The notes under the pieces: generated by a model | Databases searched by the model: none | Told to the model about the DNA's origin: nothing | The model's input: the letters and a program-made list of their open reading frames with translations, nothing else | In this document: positions 36,099 through 45,020 of the stretch, in pieces | Position numbering within the stretch: the stretch's first letter is position 1 | How the letters are laid out: each line of letters opens with the position of its first letter | Program-made: the position numbers and the translations under genes | Assembly (NCBI RefSeq): GCF_009363095.1 | Contig: NZ_CP045296.1 | Location: 832,838 to 896,837 of the forward strand | DNA: 64,000 nucleotides | Direction of reading: 5' to 3' | Source of the DNA: Paenibacillus cellulositrophicus | GTDB taxonomy: Bacteria; Bacillota; Bacilli; Paenibacillales; Paenibacillaceae

Positions 36099-36596
36099 AT
36101 GAATCCGGAAACGACGGACAGCCTGAAGATGAACCTGAAGCTGAAGCAGCTGGAGAACGCCGCGAAGCATACCTTTTGGGATTTTATCGGATGCGAACTG
36201 ATTGAACTTAAAGGCGATCAGGTCGTGGTAGCCTTTGATATTTTGCCTCATCATCTCAATCTCATCGGGATCGTGCACGGCGGCATGCATGCTTCAGCCA
36301 TCGACTCCGCCATGGGCATACTCATTATGCTGGCCAGGCCGGAAGCCAATGTGGTTACTGTGAATTTGAACATGAACTACGTGGCTTCCACGGGTGAAGG
36401 GCGTGTCATCGTGACGGCCGAGATCATCCACAGCTCGCGCAAGCTGATAACAGCCCAGGCCTATGCGCGCAAAGAGAACGGGGATCTGCTCGCCTTCGGC
36501 ACCGGCACCTTCCGGGTGCTGGAAAGGCATGTCCCTGAAGCGCAAACAGAGAGCGATAAGAGGGGGACGATGGATGAGCGTGGTACAAGAACTTGA
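36099..36596 (+). CDS. PaaI-type hotdog thioesterase
   Basis: 165 aa with the hotdog-fold motif IVHGGMHASAIDSAMGIL and strand VVTVNLNMNYVAST. Probably releases CoA from dead-end or excess acyl-CoA in the fad operon. GAAGGAGGG precedes ATG 36099. Its 3' end overlaps the SCP2 gene by 23 bp. Confidence 0.88.
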   Translation: MNPETTDSLKMNLKLKQLENAAKHTFWDFIGCELIELKGDQVVVAFDILPHHLNLIGIVHGGMHASAIDSAMGILIMLARPEANVVTVNLNMNYVASTGEGRVIVTAEIIHSSRKLITAQAYARKENGDLLAFGTGTFRVLERHVPEAQTESDKRGTMDERGTRT

Positions 36597-36903
36597 AGCG
36601 ATGGCCGGAAAAATGAACGAACAGCCGGGGGCGCTGGATGGGCTGCACGCCTCCTACCATTTTCATATTAAGGATACAGGGAAACATTTGCAGGTATATT
36701 TCCATGATGGAACCGTTCGGGTTGTGGAGGACGCTTCGGGTGACGCGGACTGCACGCTGACGATGTCTGAGAGCCATCTTCGGAAACTGCTCCGGAACGA
36801 CTTGAACACGACGATGGCGTACATGACCGGATCGCTCCGGATCGACGGCCGTCTTGGCCTGGCTCTGAAGCTTCAGGAAATTCTGAAGCAGTATCAGGTT
36901 TGA
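36574..36903 (+). CDS. SCP2 sterol-carrier-domain protein
   Basis: 109 aa forming a single SCP2 lipid-binding domain (YHFHIKDTGKHLQVYFHDG, DADCTLTMSESHLRKLLRND, AYMTGSLRIDGRLGLALKLQEIL). ATG 36574 sits inside the end of the thioesterase frame with AGGGGG upstream. Likely binds acyl-CoA or fatty acid for the fad enzymes. Confidence 0.87.
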   Translation: MSVVQELEAMAGKMNEQPGALDGLHASYHFHIKDTGKHLQVYFHDGTVRVVEDASGDADCTLTMSESHLRKLLRNDLNTTMAYMTGSLRIDGRLGLALKLQEILKQYQV

Positions 36904-36936
36904 ATGCCAGGTTTACGACATCGATGAGCGCAATAA

Positions 36937-36968
36937 TATAGGCTGCCTTATGCAGAGCAGCCTATTTG
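36937..36968 (+). terminator. terminator of the fad operon
   Basis: ATAGGCTGC and GCAGCCTAT form a nine-base stem followed by only a short TTTG. It is 34 bp after the SCP2 stop. Confidence 0.7.
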
Positions 36969-36993
36969 TGCTGTTATTTTAAATATAAGAAAG

Positions 36994-37090
36994 GATAAGC
37001 TTCGGAGATTGGGCTTCCTTATCTCGCAAGAAAAACTTCCGCTAAATGCGGTCTGGCTTCTTGGAAGGTGCGCCGATAGACGTTTTTTCT
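36994..37090 (-). repeat. structured dispersed repeat, copy 3 (reverse orientation)
   Basis: Read on the minus strand, its first about 66 nt match the first hairpin of the copies at 16926 and 60492 (ACGTCTATCG, GACCGC and GAAGTTTTTCTTGCG are shared). The second hairpin has a different sequence but is again a stem (GATAAG/CTTATC at 36994-36999 and 37018-37023). It starts directly after the stop codon of the dienoyl-CoA reductase gene and may act as its 3' end structure. Confidence 0.65.
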
Positions 37091-37091
37091 C

Positions 37092-37946
37092 TTATTTCCC
37101 TTTCCGGGTTAATTTGGCGAGAGCATCCCATTGTTCCTCGGTGACGGAGCGGAGCTCATTGAATTCGCCCGCCCCCTGCAGCCATTCTCCACCGTCAATG
37201 GTGACCACTTCCCCATTGATATATCCCGCATAATCAGAAACCAGGTAGGCAGCCAAGTTCGCCAGCTCCTCTTTGTTCCCGACCCGGCGCAAAGGGACGC
37301 GATCGATCATCTGCTGCTCCAGCTCCGGCGTAGGAGAGAGGCGGGACCATGCGCCTTCGGTTGGAAAGGGGCCGGGGGCGATCGCCACCTGGCGAATCCC
37401 GTAACGTGCCCATTCTACCGCGAGGGAACGGGTCAGTGCCAGCACGCCGGCTTTGGCCGCAGCGGATGGAACGACAAAAGCCGATCCGGTTGAAGCATAG
37501 GTCGTCACGATATTGAGCATGGTGCCTCCCTGGCCGCGTTCGATCCAGCGTTTGCCGATCTCCAGGGTCGCATAGAACGTGCCGTGCAGTACGATGTTCA
37601 GCACCGCGTCTACGGCTCGAGGGGACAACCTTTCGGTGGGACTGATGAAATTGCCGGCGGCGTTGTTGACGAGAATGTCAATCCGGCCGAAATGCCGTTC
37701 AACGGCATCCGCCAACTCCGCAATCTGTGCCGGTTCCCGAACGTCGCAAGGAGCATAGAATATTTTGTAACCGCTATCATTAAATTGTTCGGCGGTCTGC
37801 TTCAGCACTTCTTCCCGGCGCCCTGCGATCGCCAGTTTGGCACCAAGCCGCACGAACTTTTCACCCATGGCCCGGCCCAGACCCGTGGCTCCCCCGGTAA
37901 TCAACACCACTTTGTCCTGTAATAAGTTCTGCGCAAAAGGTTCCAT
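37092..37946 (-). CDS. fadH: 2,4-dienoyl-CoA reductase (SDR type)
   Basis: 284-aa short-chain dehydrogenase: GGATGLGRAMGEKFVRLGA cofactor loop, NNAAGNFISPTERLS, and GYINGEVVTIDGGEW. The NAAGNF signature and closing region match DECR-type 2,4-dienoyl-CoA reductases (B. subtilis YkuF/FadH), needed for polyunsaturated fatty acids. It converges on the fad operon. The classical YxxxK Tyr is not obvious (TTYASTGSAFVVPSAAAKAG), as expected for the DECR subgroup. Confidence 0.85.
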   Translation of the reverse strand: MEPFAQNLLQDKVVLITGGATGLGRAMGEKFVRLGAKLAIAGRREEVLKQTAEQFNDSGYKIFYAPCDVREPAQIAELADAVERHFGRIDILVNNAAGNFISPTERLSPRAVDAVLNIVLHGTFYATLEIGKRWIERGQGGTMLNIVTTYASTGSAFVVPSAAAKAGVLALTRSLAVEWARYGIRQVAIAPGPFPTEGAWSRLSPTPELEQQMIDRVPLRRVGNKEELANLAAYLVSDYAGYINGEVVTIDGGEWLQGAGEFNELRSVTEEQWDALAKLTRKGK

Positions 37947-38372
37947 TTCCGATTCCTCCCAAAATATATGCTGGAAAAGAATTCATACTGCTTAACTTCC
38001 ACTATATCGGAACGGGAAAGCGGTGTATAGAGCAGCCTTTGCTATGTGGGGAAGGGGACTGATTCGATGTTATAAGGTTCATCCACCATCGGCGTACGTG
38101 CGGTTGTTCATTGAAGGTTTATCCAGGTACAGGGGACATCGCGGTACCCGGCGGGATGATAAAATTCGGGTAGAAAAACCGCGGAAAAATGCTGAAACCC
38201 CTTTTATTGTTCACATTTTTGTCACATGTGGTTCTAAGCGAACGTCCGCCATAATAAGAAGAAGTAAACGCTTCAAACTAACATTCCTCAGCTTGTACCC
38301 TTCCTCCTAGCCCTTTTTCCCGTTGCGATGTCAAGGTCATTCACACATTATGTAAAGGAAGTGAAGAGACTT
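37947..38372. other. 426-bp intergenic region
   Basis: Separates divergent fadH and the secreted protein gene. I see no clear FadR box here. A CACATTTTTGTCACATGTGG stretch (38211-38230) and an AGTAAACGCTTCAA segment with poor resemblance to a cre site are the only notable elements. No gene. Confidence 0.5.
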
Positions 38373-41093
38373 ATGGCAATTAAGCAGGGGCATGCCCAAA
38401 GACATGCCCGAAACCCACGAGCTGTTCGTCACGTCGGAATTTGTCTGATCCTCACAGTCGTTCTTTCGGTATTTGGAATTCCTCCTTTGCCTGTCTTTGC
38501 TGCGCCTCTCATCGCGATAGACCAGCCTTCAGGCCCCTTGGGGCCGGGTATGTCCCGGATTTCCGGAACGTTTTCAGGAGTGTACGACGTGGAGCTCGCC
38601 GTAGGCGGCGATTCGCTCGTCAGTGCCCACATGGATGATCCGGAAGCGGACGGCAGCGGAAGCTGGTATGCCGACGTCGATTTCTCCAAGTACGACGGTC
38701 CGGTAGAACTGGCGGCTAGGGGAAAAGACAGTGTGACCCGCTATGTGGCCTGGTCTCCCTATATGTCGGTGGAAGTAGATAATCCGGGCGCCGCGCTCCC
38801 ACAAGTGCAGATTACAAGCCCAGGCGAAACGAGCCCCGTGAAGGGGAGTATCAATGTCCTCATTCAAGCAGGGGGCAAAAACCCGGTCAGCAAAGTGCAA
38901 ATTCGGATTAACGGCGGAGAGTGGAAGGATGCGCCTCCCAAAGGATCAGGATACCAATACAAGTGGAAGACAGCGGCTTATGCCGGACGGGTCAATAGTC
39001 TTGAAGCGAAAGCCGTGGATTCAAACGGAAATACAGGTTATAGCAGCGCAAAATATGTGAAGGTTGCGAACGTATACAGCCAAGCAATGCTGCAGGAGGA
39101 CCAACAGGAGCAAGAGGGCTGGACAGAGCAGGATGTCCAGACTGATCAAGATCTTCAAACAGATCAAAATATCCGACAGAATGCCGAAGAGGAACTGAAC
39201 GTCCAGAAAGACCAGAGTGCTCAAATCGATCAAGATGTCCAAGCGCTGCAATATAACGAGATGGCGCAGGATGACTCAACAGCACAGGAAGTCTCAACAG
39301 CACAGGATGCTTCAGCACTACAAGATAACTTAACAGAGCAAGAGGTACCTCAAGCACAAGATGCCTCAACAGCTCAAGATGTCACCACGGCACAAGATGA
39401 ACTAACGGCCCCTCCCTCGGAAGAGACAGTTAATGAAGTGAACTCGGATGCGGAGATCCCTACGAATGCAGATCCTGGCGCCGAGCAGGTTGAAGCAGCA
39501 TCCAGTCCGACGACTGTTACCCAGCAGGTGTACGGCCAGGATCGGGCCATGTGGATCTGGGAAAATGAATCGTACCCTCTGATCATGAACCCGGGTTCCC
39601 GTAATGTGCTGGATGCTATGGCATCCGACACGTCGACGTTCGGGCAGAGACCGATCCGGACGCTGTACCTGGCGGTCGGATCCTATTTCGGCATGCAAAT
39701 GCTGGAGGACAAACGGCCGGAGGTCAGGGATTTCGTCGGCTGGGCTCATGATAAAGGCTACCAGGTGCAGGCTTTGATCGCCGGCGGTACGACGCCGCCC
39801 TATTTCGGGGCCTATGCCCGGTACCGGACCCAGGCGGTGGCCGAGTTCGAAGGTATCCTGAATTACAATTTATCCTCGGATCCAAGGGAAAGATTCGACG
39901 GTGTAAACATTGATACGGAGCCTTACAGCCTCGGTGATTTTAAAAGTGCCAAACCTTCGGTTCAGGTACAGTACCTTGACATGCTCAAGGCATTGATGGA
40001 TCGCAAGCAGGCTTCCGGCCTGGACCTGCAGGTCGGGGCCGCCATCCCGCGCTGGTTCGACACATCGGTGGACGCCAGCAGCATCTCGTGGAACGGCTCG
40101 GTCAAATGGATGTCCCAGCACGTTCAGGATACGCTCGATTACATTTCGATCATGGACTACCGGGATCAGGCGGACGGCAGTGCAGGGATCATTGAACAAG
40201 CACGCGGAGAAATCGACTATGCGAATCAGATCGGCAAGCCGAATTCGGTCGTCATTGGCGTGGAAACGATCGATGTCGCCGACGGCGGAGATCCGGAGGC
40301 CATCAGCTTCTATGAGGAAGGCCGCACGTACATGGAGTCGGAACTGAACAAAGTGTACGCGGCTTTTGAAGGAGATCCAGCCTTCGGAGGGATCGCGCTC
40401 CATCATTACGGCAACCTGAGAATATTCCCGTCTGCATGGGGGCCGGGAGGCGTGTTCTGGCAGCCGCCGCAGGACAGCGAACCGCCTTCAGCTGTTACGG
40501 GCACTCCGCAGGCAGCCGCCTTTGATTATCAGCGGGTCGATATCACCTACGGGCCGGCGTCCGACAACGCCACCGTGAAAGAGTACCGCATTTATCGCGG
40601 CACGGATGCGCAGTTTGAACCGGATCCAGCCCACCTGGCCGGTATATCTAACAAACTGAATTTCCGCGACGTCGGGCTGCTGCCGGATACGACATATGTC
40701 TATAAGGTAACGGCCGTCGATTCCTCCGGTAATGAAGGGCCTGCAAGCCAGCCGTTCTCCGCAACGACGGGTCCTACCGATTTGAAGCCGATGATCGTGG
40801 GGCAAATGCAGGTCACATACGACGGGACCAAGGCGACCGTTTCCCTGCAGGTCGTCGACAAAGAGACGGGAGCCGGGCTTCAGGCAACGGTTTACGGCCG
40901 GTTTACCTCTATGGGCGGAAAATATGTCGGTGGCGCCACTACAGCGACAGGTACGTACACCGCTTCATCCGAAGCGATCAATGCGGCTGCGGGTAAAGCC
41001 GGCTTTGCCGCCCGCAGAATCCTGGCGCCCGGGTACTATTGGGCACAAGCTTATGATTCCCCCGACGGCCGATTCACAGAGTGGGGAGGATGA
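38373..41093 (+). CDS. secreted multidomain protein with TIM-barrel, Gln/Asp-rich linker and FN3
   Basis: About 906 aa. Basic N region, hydrophobic core (VGICLILTVVLSVFG) and an AFA-like cleavage region make a signal peptide. Two Ig-like beta domains (about 45-235) are followed by a low-complexity linker rich in Q-D and A-Q-D units (about 237-375). A TIM-barrel-like region follows (about 390-695) with FDGVNIDTEPY near 507, reminiscent of GH18-type D-x-x-D-x-E motifs. An FN3 domain (about 700-790) and a beta-rich tail close the protein. Family not recognised with certainty; glycoside hydrolase or cell-wall role inferred. ATG 38373 (AAAGGAAGTG upstream) fits the signal peptide better than ATG 38328. 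Confidence 0.75.
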   Translation: MAIKQGHAQRHARNPRAVRHVGICLILTVVLSVFGIPPLPVFAAPLIAIDQPSGPLGPGMSRISGTFSGVYDVELAVGGDSLVSAHMDDPEADGSGSWYADVDFSKYDGPVELAARGKDSVTRYVAWSPYMSVEVDNPGAALPQVQITSPGETSPVKGSINVLIQAGGKNPVSKVQIRINGGEWKDAPPKGSGYQYKWKTAAYAGRVNSLEAKAVDSNGNTGYSSAKYVKVANVYSQAMLQEDQQEQEGWTEQDVQTDQDLQTDQNIRQNAEEELNVQKDQSAQIDQDVQALQYNEMAQDDSTAQEVSTAQDASALQDNLTEQEVPQAQDASTAQDVTTAQDELTAPPSEETVNEVNSDAEIPTNADPGAEQVEAASSPTTVTQQVYGQDRAMWIWENESYPLIMNPGSRNVLDAMASDTSTFGQRPIRTLYLAVGSYFGMQMLEDKRPEVRDFVGWAHDKGYQVQALIAGGTTPPYFGAYARYRTQAVAEFEGILNYNLSSDPRERFDGVNIDTEPYSLGDFKSAKPSVQVQYLDMLKALMDRKQASGLDLQVGAAIPRWFDTSVDASSISWNGSVKWMSQHVQDTLDYISIMDYRDQADGSAGIIEQARGEIDYANQIGKPNSVVIGVETIDVADGGDPEAISFYEEGRTYMESELNKVYAAFEGDPAFGGIALHHYGNLRIFPSAWGPGGVFWQPPQDSEPPSAVTGTPQAAAFDYQRVDITYGPASDNATVKEYRIYRGTDAQFEPDPAHLAGISNKLNFRDVGLLPDTTYVYKVTAVDSSGNEGPASQPFSATTGPTDLKPMIVGQMQVTYDGTKATVSLQVVDKETGAGLQATVYGRFTSMGGKYVGGATTATGTYTASSEAINAAAGKAGFAARRILAPGYYWAQAYDSPDGRFTEWGG

Positions 41094-41147
41094 TGCCAAG
41101 CTCGCACTGGTAACGAGACAATATGATCCAGATGGTTGGTTAAACGT

Positions 41148-41179
41148 AAGGGCGCAGTGTTGTTCTGCGTCCTTTTTTT
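41148..41179 (+). terminator. terminator of the secreted protein gene
   Basis: GGGCGCAG and CTGCGTCC form an eight-base stem (one G-T pair) followed by seven T. Confidence 0.88.
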
Positions 41180-41369
41180 CGCTTCATACGAAGTCCCTTT
41201 TCTATAAAGGAAATAGAAACTCACTGATTTCGCTACAAATATAGAGTGTACGAGAAATCACCTAAAAAGCTAAAAAATCACACTTAGGCAAGGGATCTCA
41301 CATTCTGTGGCGAAGGAGTAAGCAGGAGCGGAATGCATCCTAAAACTACATAAAAGGTGTGACTCAACT

Positions 41370-42662
41370 TTGACGAAACCGAATGTGATTGTGATTTACT
41401 GTGACGATTTGGGATACGGTGACTTAGGCTGCTACGGCTCCGATGCGATTCGCACGCCGCACTTGGATGCGCTTGCACAAGATGGAGCTCGTTTCACCAA
41501 CTGGTACTCGAACTCGCCGGTATGTTCACCTTCCCGGGCGGCCTTGCTGACGGGAAAGTATCCCGCAAAAACAGGTGTCAGCCATATTTTAGGCGGAAAA
41601 AGGGGAACGGGCGGATTAAAGGCCGACACCAAAACCCTTGCACAGCGCCTCAAAGAACAGGGCTACCGGACAGCTCTATTCGGGAAATGGCATCTTGGAT
41701 CGGCAGAGGACACCAAGCCCAATGCCAGAGGATTTGATGAATATTTCGGCTTCCAGGCCGGTTGCGTGGACTATTATTCCCACATTTTTTACTGGGGAAT
41801 GCCGAGTGTGAATCCCGTGCACGATTTATGGAGCAACGACAAAGAGGTATGGCGGGACGGCGAGTATCTGACGCATCTGATCACCGACAAATCCGTCGAG
41901 TTTATCGAGGCAAGCCGGGCTGCCGATAAGCCGTTTTTCCTGTATGCCGCTTATAATGCGCCTCATTACCCGATGCATGCGCCGGAAAAATATATGAAAC
42001 GCTACAGTCACCTCCCAAGGGACCGTCAGCTGATGGCGGCCATGATCTCGGCTGTTGATGACGGGGTCGGCGATATTGTGGCAGCGCTTAAACGGGTGGG
42101 GGCGTACGAAAACACCATTATTTTCTTCTCGAGCGACAATGGACCCTCTTCGGAGTCGCGCAATTACCTGGACGGAACGGAGGATGTGTACTATGGCGGA
42201 AGCGCCGGAATCTTCCGCGGGCATAAGGGCAGTCTGTTCGAAGGCGGGATTCGGGAACCGGCCATCCTCGTCTATCCATCCATCATCGCTGCCGGACAGA
42301 CGAAGGATGACGTCGGCATGATGGCCGATATCGTGCCTACCGTGTTGGATCTCGCCGGTCTCCCCGTCCCCGCGGCGGAAGAGATCGACGGAAGCAGCAT
42401 CGTGCCGATGCTGACGCAAGGGGCAGGCACTCCACATCAGCAAATTTGCTGGGAGTACGACAGCCAGCTTGCGATTCGGGAGGGCAAATGGAAGCTTGTG
42501 CTTGGCGGCAAGCTCGACTTTGACCGCACGCAGCCGGACGACGTTCATTTGTCGGATTTGGAGGCGGACCCGGGCGAGCGGGTCAATCTGAAGGACGAGT
42601 TCCCGGAGATTGCGCAGCGATTGGAAAAAAATGTCCGGCAATGGTATGCCACGCTTCTGTAG
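41370..42662 (+). CDS. canonical formylglycine sulfatase
   Basis: 430 aa, cytoplasmic. Full motif C52-S53-P54-S55-R56 followed by AALLTGKYP, metal residues in YCDDLGYGDLG and SSDNGPSSE, and KGSLFEGGIREP typical of arylsulfatase A-like enzymes. The start is TTG 41370 with AAAGGTG ten bases upstream. It is far from the operon at 8.9-15.7 kb, is transcribed alone, and is not closely similar to those genes. Confidence 0.92.
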   Translation: MTKPNVIVIYCDDLGYGDLGCYGSDAIRTPHLDALAQDGARFTNWYSNSPVCSPSRAALLTGKYPAKTGVSHILGGKRGTGGLKADTKTLAQRLKEQGYRTALFGKWHLGSAEDTKPNARGFDEYFGFQAGCVDYYSHIFYWGMPSVNPVHDLWSNDKEVWRDGEYLTHLITDKSVEFIEASRAADKPFFLYAAYNAPHYPMHAPEKYMKRYSHLPRDRQLMAAMISAVDDGVGDIVAALKRVGAYENTIIFFSSDNGPSSESRNYLDGTEDVYYGGSAGIFRGHKGSLFEGGIREPAILVYPSIIAAGQTKDDVGMMADIVPTVLDLAGLPVPAAEEIDGSSIVPMLTQGAGTPHQQICWEYDSQLAIREGKWKLVLGGKLDFDRTQPDDVHLSDLEADPGERVNLKDEFPEIAQRLEKNVRQWYATLL

Positions 42663-42810
42663 TTCTTCCTTGGGGTAATGAAACGTGAAGGATGCACCCG
42701 GGACAAAGTTCTCATTGTATTCGGACTTGAGATCAGAAATAATAGAAGGCTGGAGCTGTCATCTAGCAATGCCAGTTCATTCGATCCAAATCATAAAAGG
42801 AGTTGATCGT

Positions 42811-43134
42811 ATGCCAACGATTCAAGTGGAAGGCAGAGAAGCGATTAGAGCAGAGGAAGGGCAGAAGCTCGTCCTGGCTCTGGAGGACAACGGGGTGGAT
42901 ATTTTGCACCGGTGCGGAGGAAATGCCAGATGCACGACCTGCCGGGTGGAAGTGTTGGAAGGCGATGCTGGCCCTGTCGGGGAAGCCGAAGCAGCCATTC
43001 TTACCACCAAAGGAATTCACGAGCCGAATGTCCGTCTGTCCTGCCAAATTCGGGTACATAACGACCTGACGGTCAGACCTGTGATGACGGTATCTGATTC
43101 CGGGATGGATCCTGGTAAAAGACCAGTAGACTAA
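42811..43134 (+). CDS. [2Fe-2S] ferredoxin
   Basis: 107 aa. Cluster-binding Cys in HRCGGNARCTTCRVEVLEG (C-x5-C-x2-C) and the distal Cys in VRLSCQIRV, as in plant/adrenodoxin-like ferredoxins. ATG 42811 follows AAAAGGAG. Redox partner unknown. Confidence 0.9.
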   Translation: MPTIQVEGREAIRAEEGQKLVLALEDNGVDILHRCGGNARCTTCRVEVLEGDAGPVGEAEAAILTTKGIHEPNVRLSCQIRVHNDLTVRPVMTVSDSGMDPGKRPVD

Positions 43135-43162
43135 GGTAATCCGTTCGAAACAGCCACAAAAT

Positions 43163-43209
43163 AAAACGGCTTTCTTTCCGCCAGGTTTCGGGGAGAAAGC
43201 CGTTTTTTT
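43163..43209. terminator. bidirectional terminator
   Basis: AAAACGGCTTTCT and AGAAAGCCGTTTT are perfect 13-base arms followed by T residues, between the convergent ferredoxin and AA10 genes. Confidence 0.92.
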
Positions 43210-43210
43210 G

Positions 43211-44566
43211 TTATTTCAACAGCCAGAGGGCCGGAACGTTCGGCGGTTCCCAGCCTGTCAGCGAGGTATGGGCCTGCCGGCATTCATAGGTCGCTCCGTT
43301 ATAGGTAACGAGCGTGCCTGGTGTGTAGGCAACATTGGGTGCCCATGCCTCTGCGGATGAGGACGAAGCCGTCTTAGCGGTTACCGCATTGCTGGCGGAC
43401 GATTCATTTCCCGCCGCATCCACGGCGCGAACGGTAAATGTATAAGACGTGTCGGCCGCGAGTCCGCTGGCCGTGTAGGTCAGCGTGGTGCCGGATACGG
43501 TGCCTGCCAGCGTACTTCCATTGTAGACCCGGTAGCCGGTTACGCCAACGTTATCTGTCGAAGCCGCCCATTTCAATTTAACCGTTCCCGAAGTTGGTGT
43601 ACCGTCAACCTGCAGACCGGTTGGAGCGGAAGGTGCCTGGGTGTCCGGTGGATTTGTGCCAGATGTGGTGAATGTTACGGCACTGCTGGCATCCGAAGTG
43701 TTACCCGCAGCGTCTACAGCCCGAACCGTAAACGAATAGGATGTATTGGGTAAAAGTCCGGTGACCTGATAACTGAGGACAGAACCTCCCGTTGTTGCAA
43801 CAAGCGTGCCTCCGTTATAGACCTTGTAGCTTGTCACGCCGACATTATCGCTCGAAGCCCCCCAGGTCAGCGTTGCTCCTGTTGACGTAATGGCAGATGC
43901 CTTCAAGCTGGAAGGCGCCGAAGGTGCCGTGGTATCCGGAGTCCCGCTGCCGCCGCCGAAGTCCACATCGATGACATTGTAGAAGGCGTTGGCGGTGTCC
44001 GCGATTTCCCAAACGGCGAGGATCACCTGATATCCGGTGCGGCTGGGGACATTACAGGTGCTGGTATAAGTTGCTCCAGGCTGCACACCGTTATAATTTT
44101 CCGAACAGAATGGCGTCAGGTCAAAAGAATCTCTTGTGAGCGGCGCATTGGGATTCCAGTTCTGCTTCGTGATGTAATATTTCCAGCTGGTCGTCGCGTG
44201 TCTCGCCGTCAAAGTCCAGCTGAAGGTATTTGTGCCTGGAGAGAGGTTAACCTTGCTCCAGCGTGCCTGAGACTGTTCATCCAGCGTTGGAAAAGCTCCG
44301 TTGGCGCTGGCGATTTTACCGTCTGCCGGGCCTGCGGCAGGAAATCCCTTCGGAGCTTCCAAGCTTTGAGGCTCATAGACAATCGGGCCGCAATTGGTGT
44401 TGGCACCCGTTTTGCATAAGTAAGCACGGCTGCCGGGGGACTGGACATAACCATGCGCGGAAGCACGCTCCACGATCATCAACGTGCACAGCAGCGTGAT
44501 CAAAGCTAAACTGCCTGCGAACAGCCATTTAAGCACTCCATGCTGTCGTAACCGAATCGTAGTCAT
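43211..44566 (-). CDS. AA10 lytic polysaccharide monooxygenase with two FN3 and a CBM5/12
   Basis: 451 aa. Signal peptide ends ...VERASA so that His38 (HGYVQSPGSR) becomes the mature N terminus, the first copper ligand; the second His is in SWTLTARHATTSW. Disulfide-type Cys pairs and the ADTANAFYNVIDVDF end are typical of chitin-active AA10. Two FN3 modules and a C-terminal chitin-binding domain (AWAPNVAYTPGTLVTYNG, YECRQAHTSLTGWEP) follow. Secreted, cuts crystalline chitin oxidatively. ATG 44566 has GAGGAGGAAA upstream. Confidence 0.95.
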   Translation of the reverse strand: MTTIRLRQHGVLKWLFAGSLALITLLCTLMIVERASAHGYVQSPGSRAYLCKTGANTNCGPIVYEPQSLEAPKGFPAAGPADGKIASANGAFPTLDEQSQARWSKVNLSPGTNTFSWTLTARHATTSWKYYITKQNWNPNAPLTRDSFDLTPFCSENYNGVQPGATYTSTCNVPSRTGYQVILAVWEIADTANAFYNVIDVDFGGGSGTPDTTAPSAPSSLKASAITSTGATLTWGASSDNVGVTSYKVYNGGTLVATTGGSVLSYQVTGLLPNTSYSFTVRAVDAAGNTSDASSAVTFTTSGTNPPDTQAPSAPTGLQVDGTPTSGTVKLKWAASTDNVGVTGYRVYNGSTLAGTVSGTTLTYTASGLAADTSYTFTVRAVDAAGNESSASNAVTAKTASSSSAEAWAPNVAYTPGTLVTYNGATYECRQAHTSLTGWEPPNVPALWLLK

Positions 44567-45020
44567 CCAAATTTCCTCCTCTAATCCGAATATGAAAACA
44601 ACATGTGTCATTCTGGCTGCAGATACCGCTTTGGCCGTCCCACCCCCTTATAAGAAAATTCATTCAACTTGCTTGGCCAGGGCCGACCTTGTTATCGGTC
44701 AGCTTTCGGAATGTTGGTTATATAAACTCGGCAGGCGAGCTTATATCGGAACATGGATGTCGATTTTTAATCAAGAAACTACATAAAAAATCAATATTTA
44801 GTAATAATTAGTATCGTTTAACACAACGATAAACCAATTAAGCCTCCCTCTCAATAATAAAAAACAACGATTTAGGTAGTGTTTGAGTGAATCGTTTCCG
44901 TCCATTCATAAAAAATTGCGAAATGCGGAAACCTAATCAAGTCCGCAATGTATTCATCTCCGAACTCATGCGCTTAATTATTTTGAAACCTATATTGTTA
45001 ATGGGAGGCCACACAACAAC
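44567..45020. other. 454-bp intergenic region
   Basis: Between divergent AA10 and azoreductase genes. It contains an inverted repeat TATCGTT-TAACAC-AACGATA (44812-44831), a second ACAACGAT nearby, and an ATTGCG...CGCAAT inverted pair (44917-44950 region). No gene. The AT-rich part probably holds both promoters. Confidence 0.5.

Noticed and set aside
38266..38282. Possible CcpA cre site (AGTAAACGCTTCAA)
   Set aside because: At least two mismatches to the consensus at key positions.
39082..39500. Tandem DNA repeat or CRISPR-like array
   Set aside because: The repetition is at protein level (Q-D-rich codons) with strongly diverged units and no spacers.
41094..41244. Possible frameshifted C-terminal continuation of the secreted TIM-barrel protein
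   Set aside because: The frame after the stop gives a short non-domain sequence and a strong terminator follows at 41148; the last beta domain looks complete.
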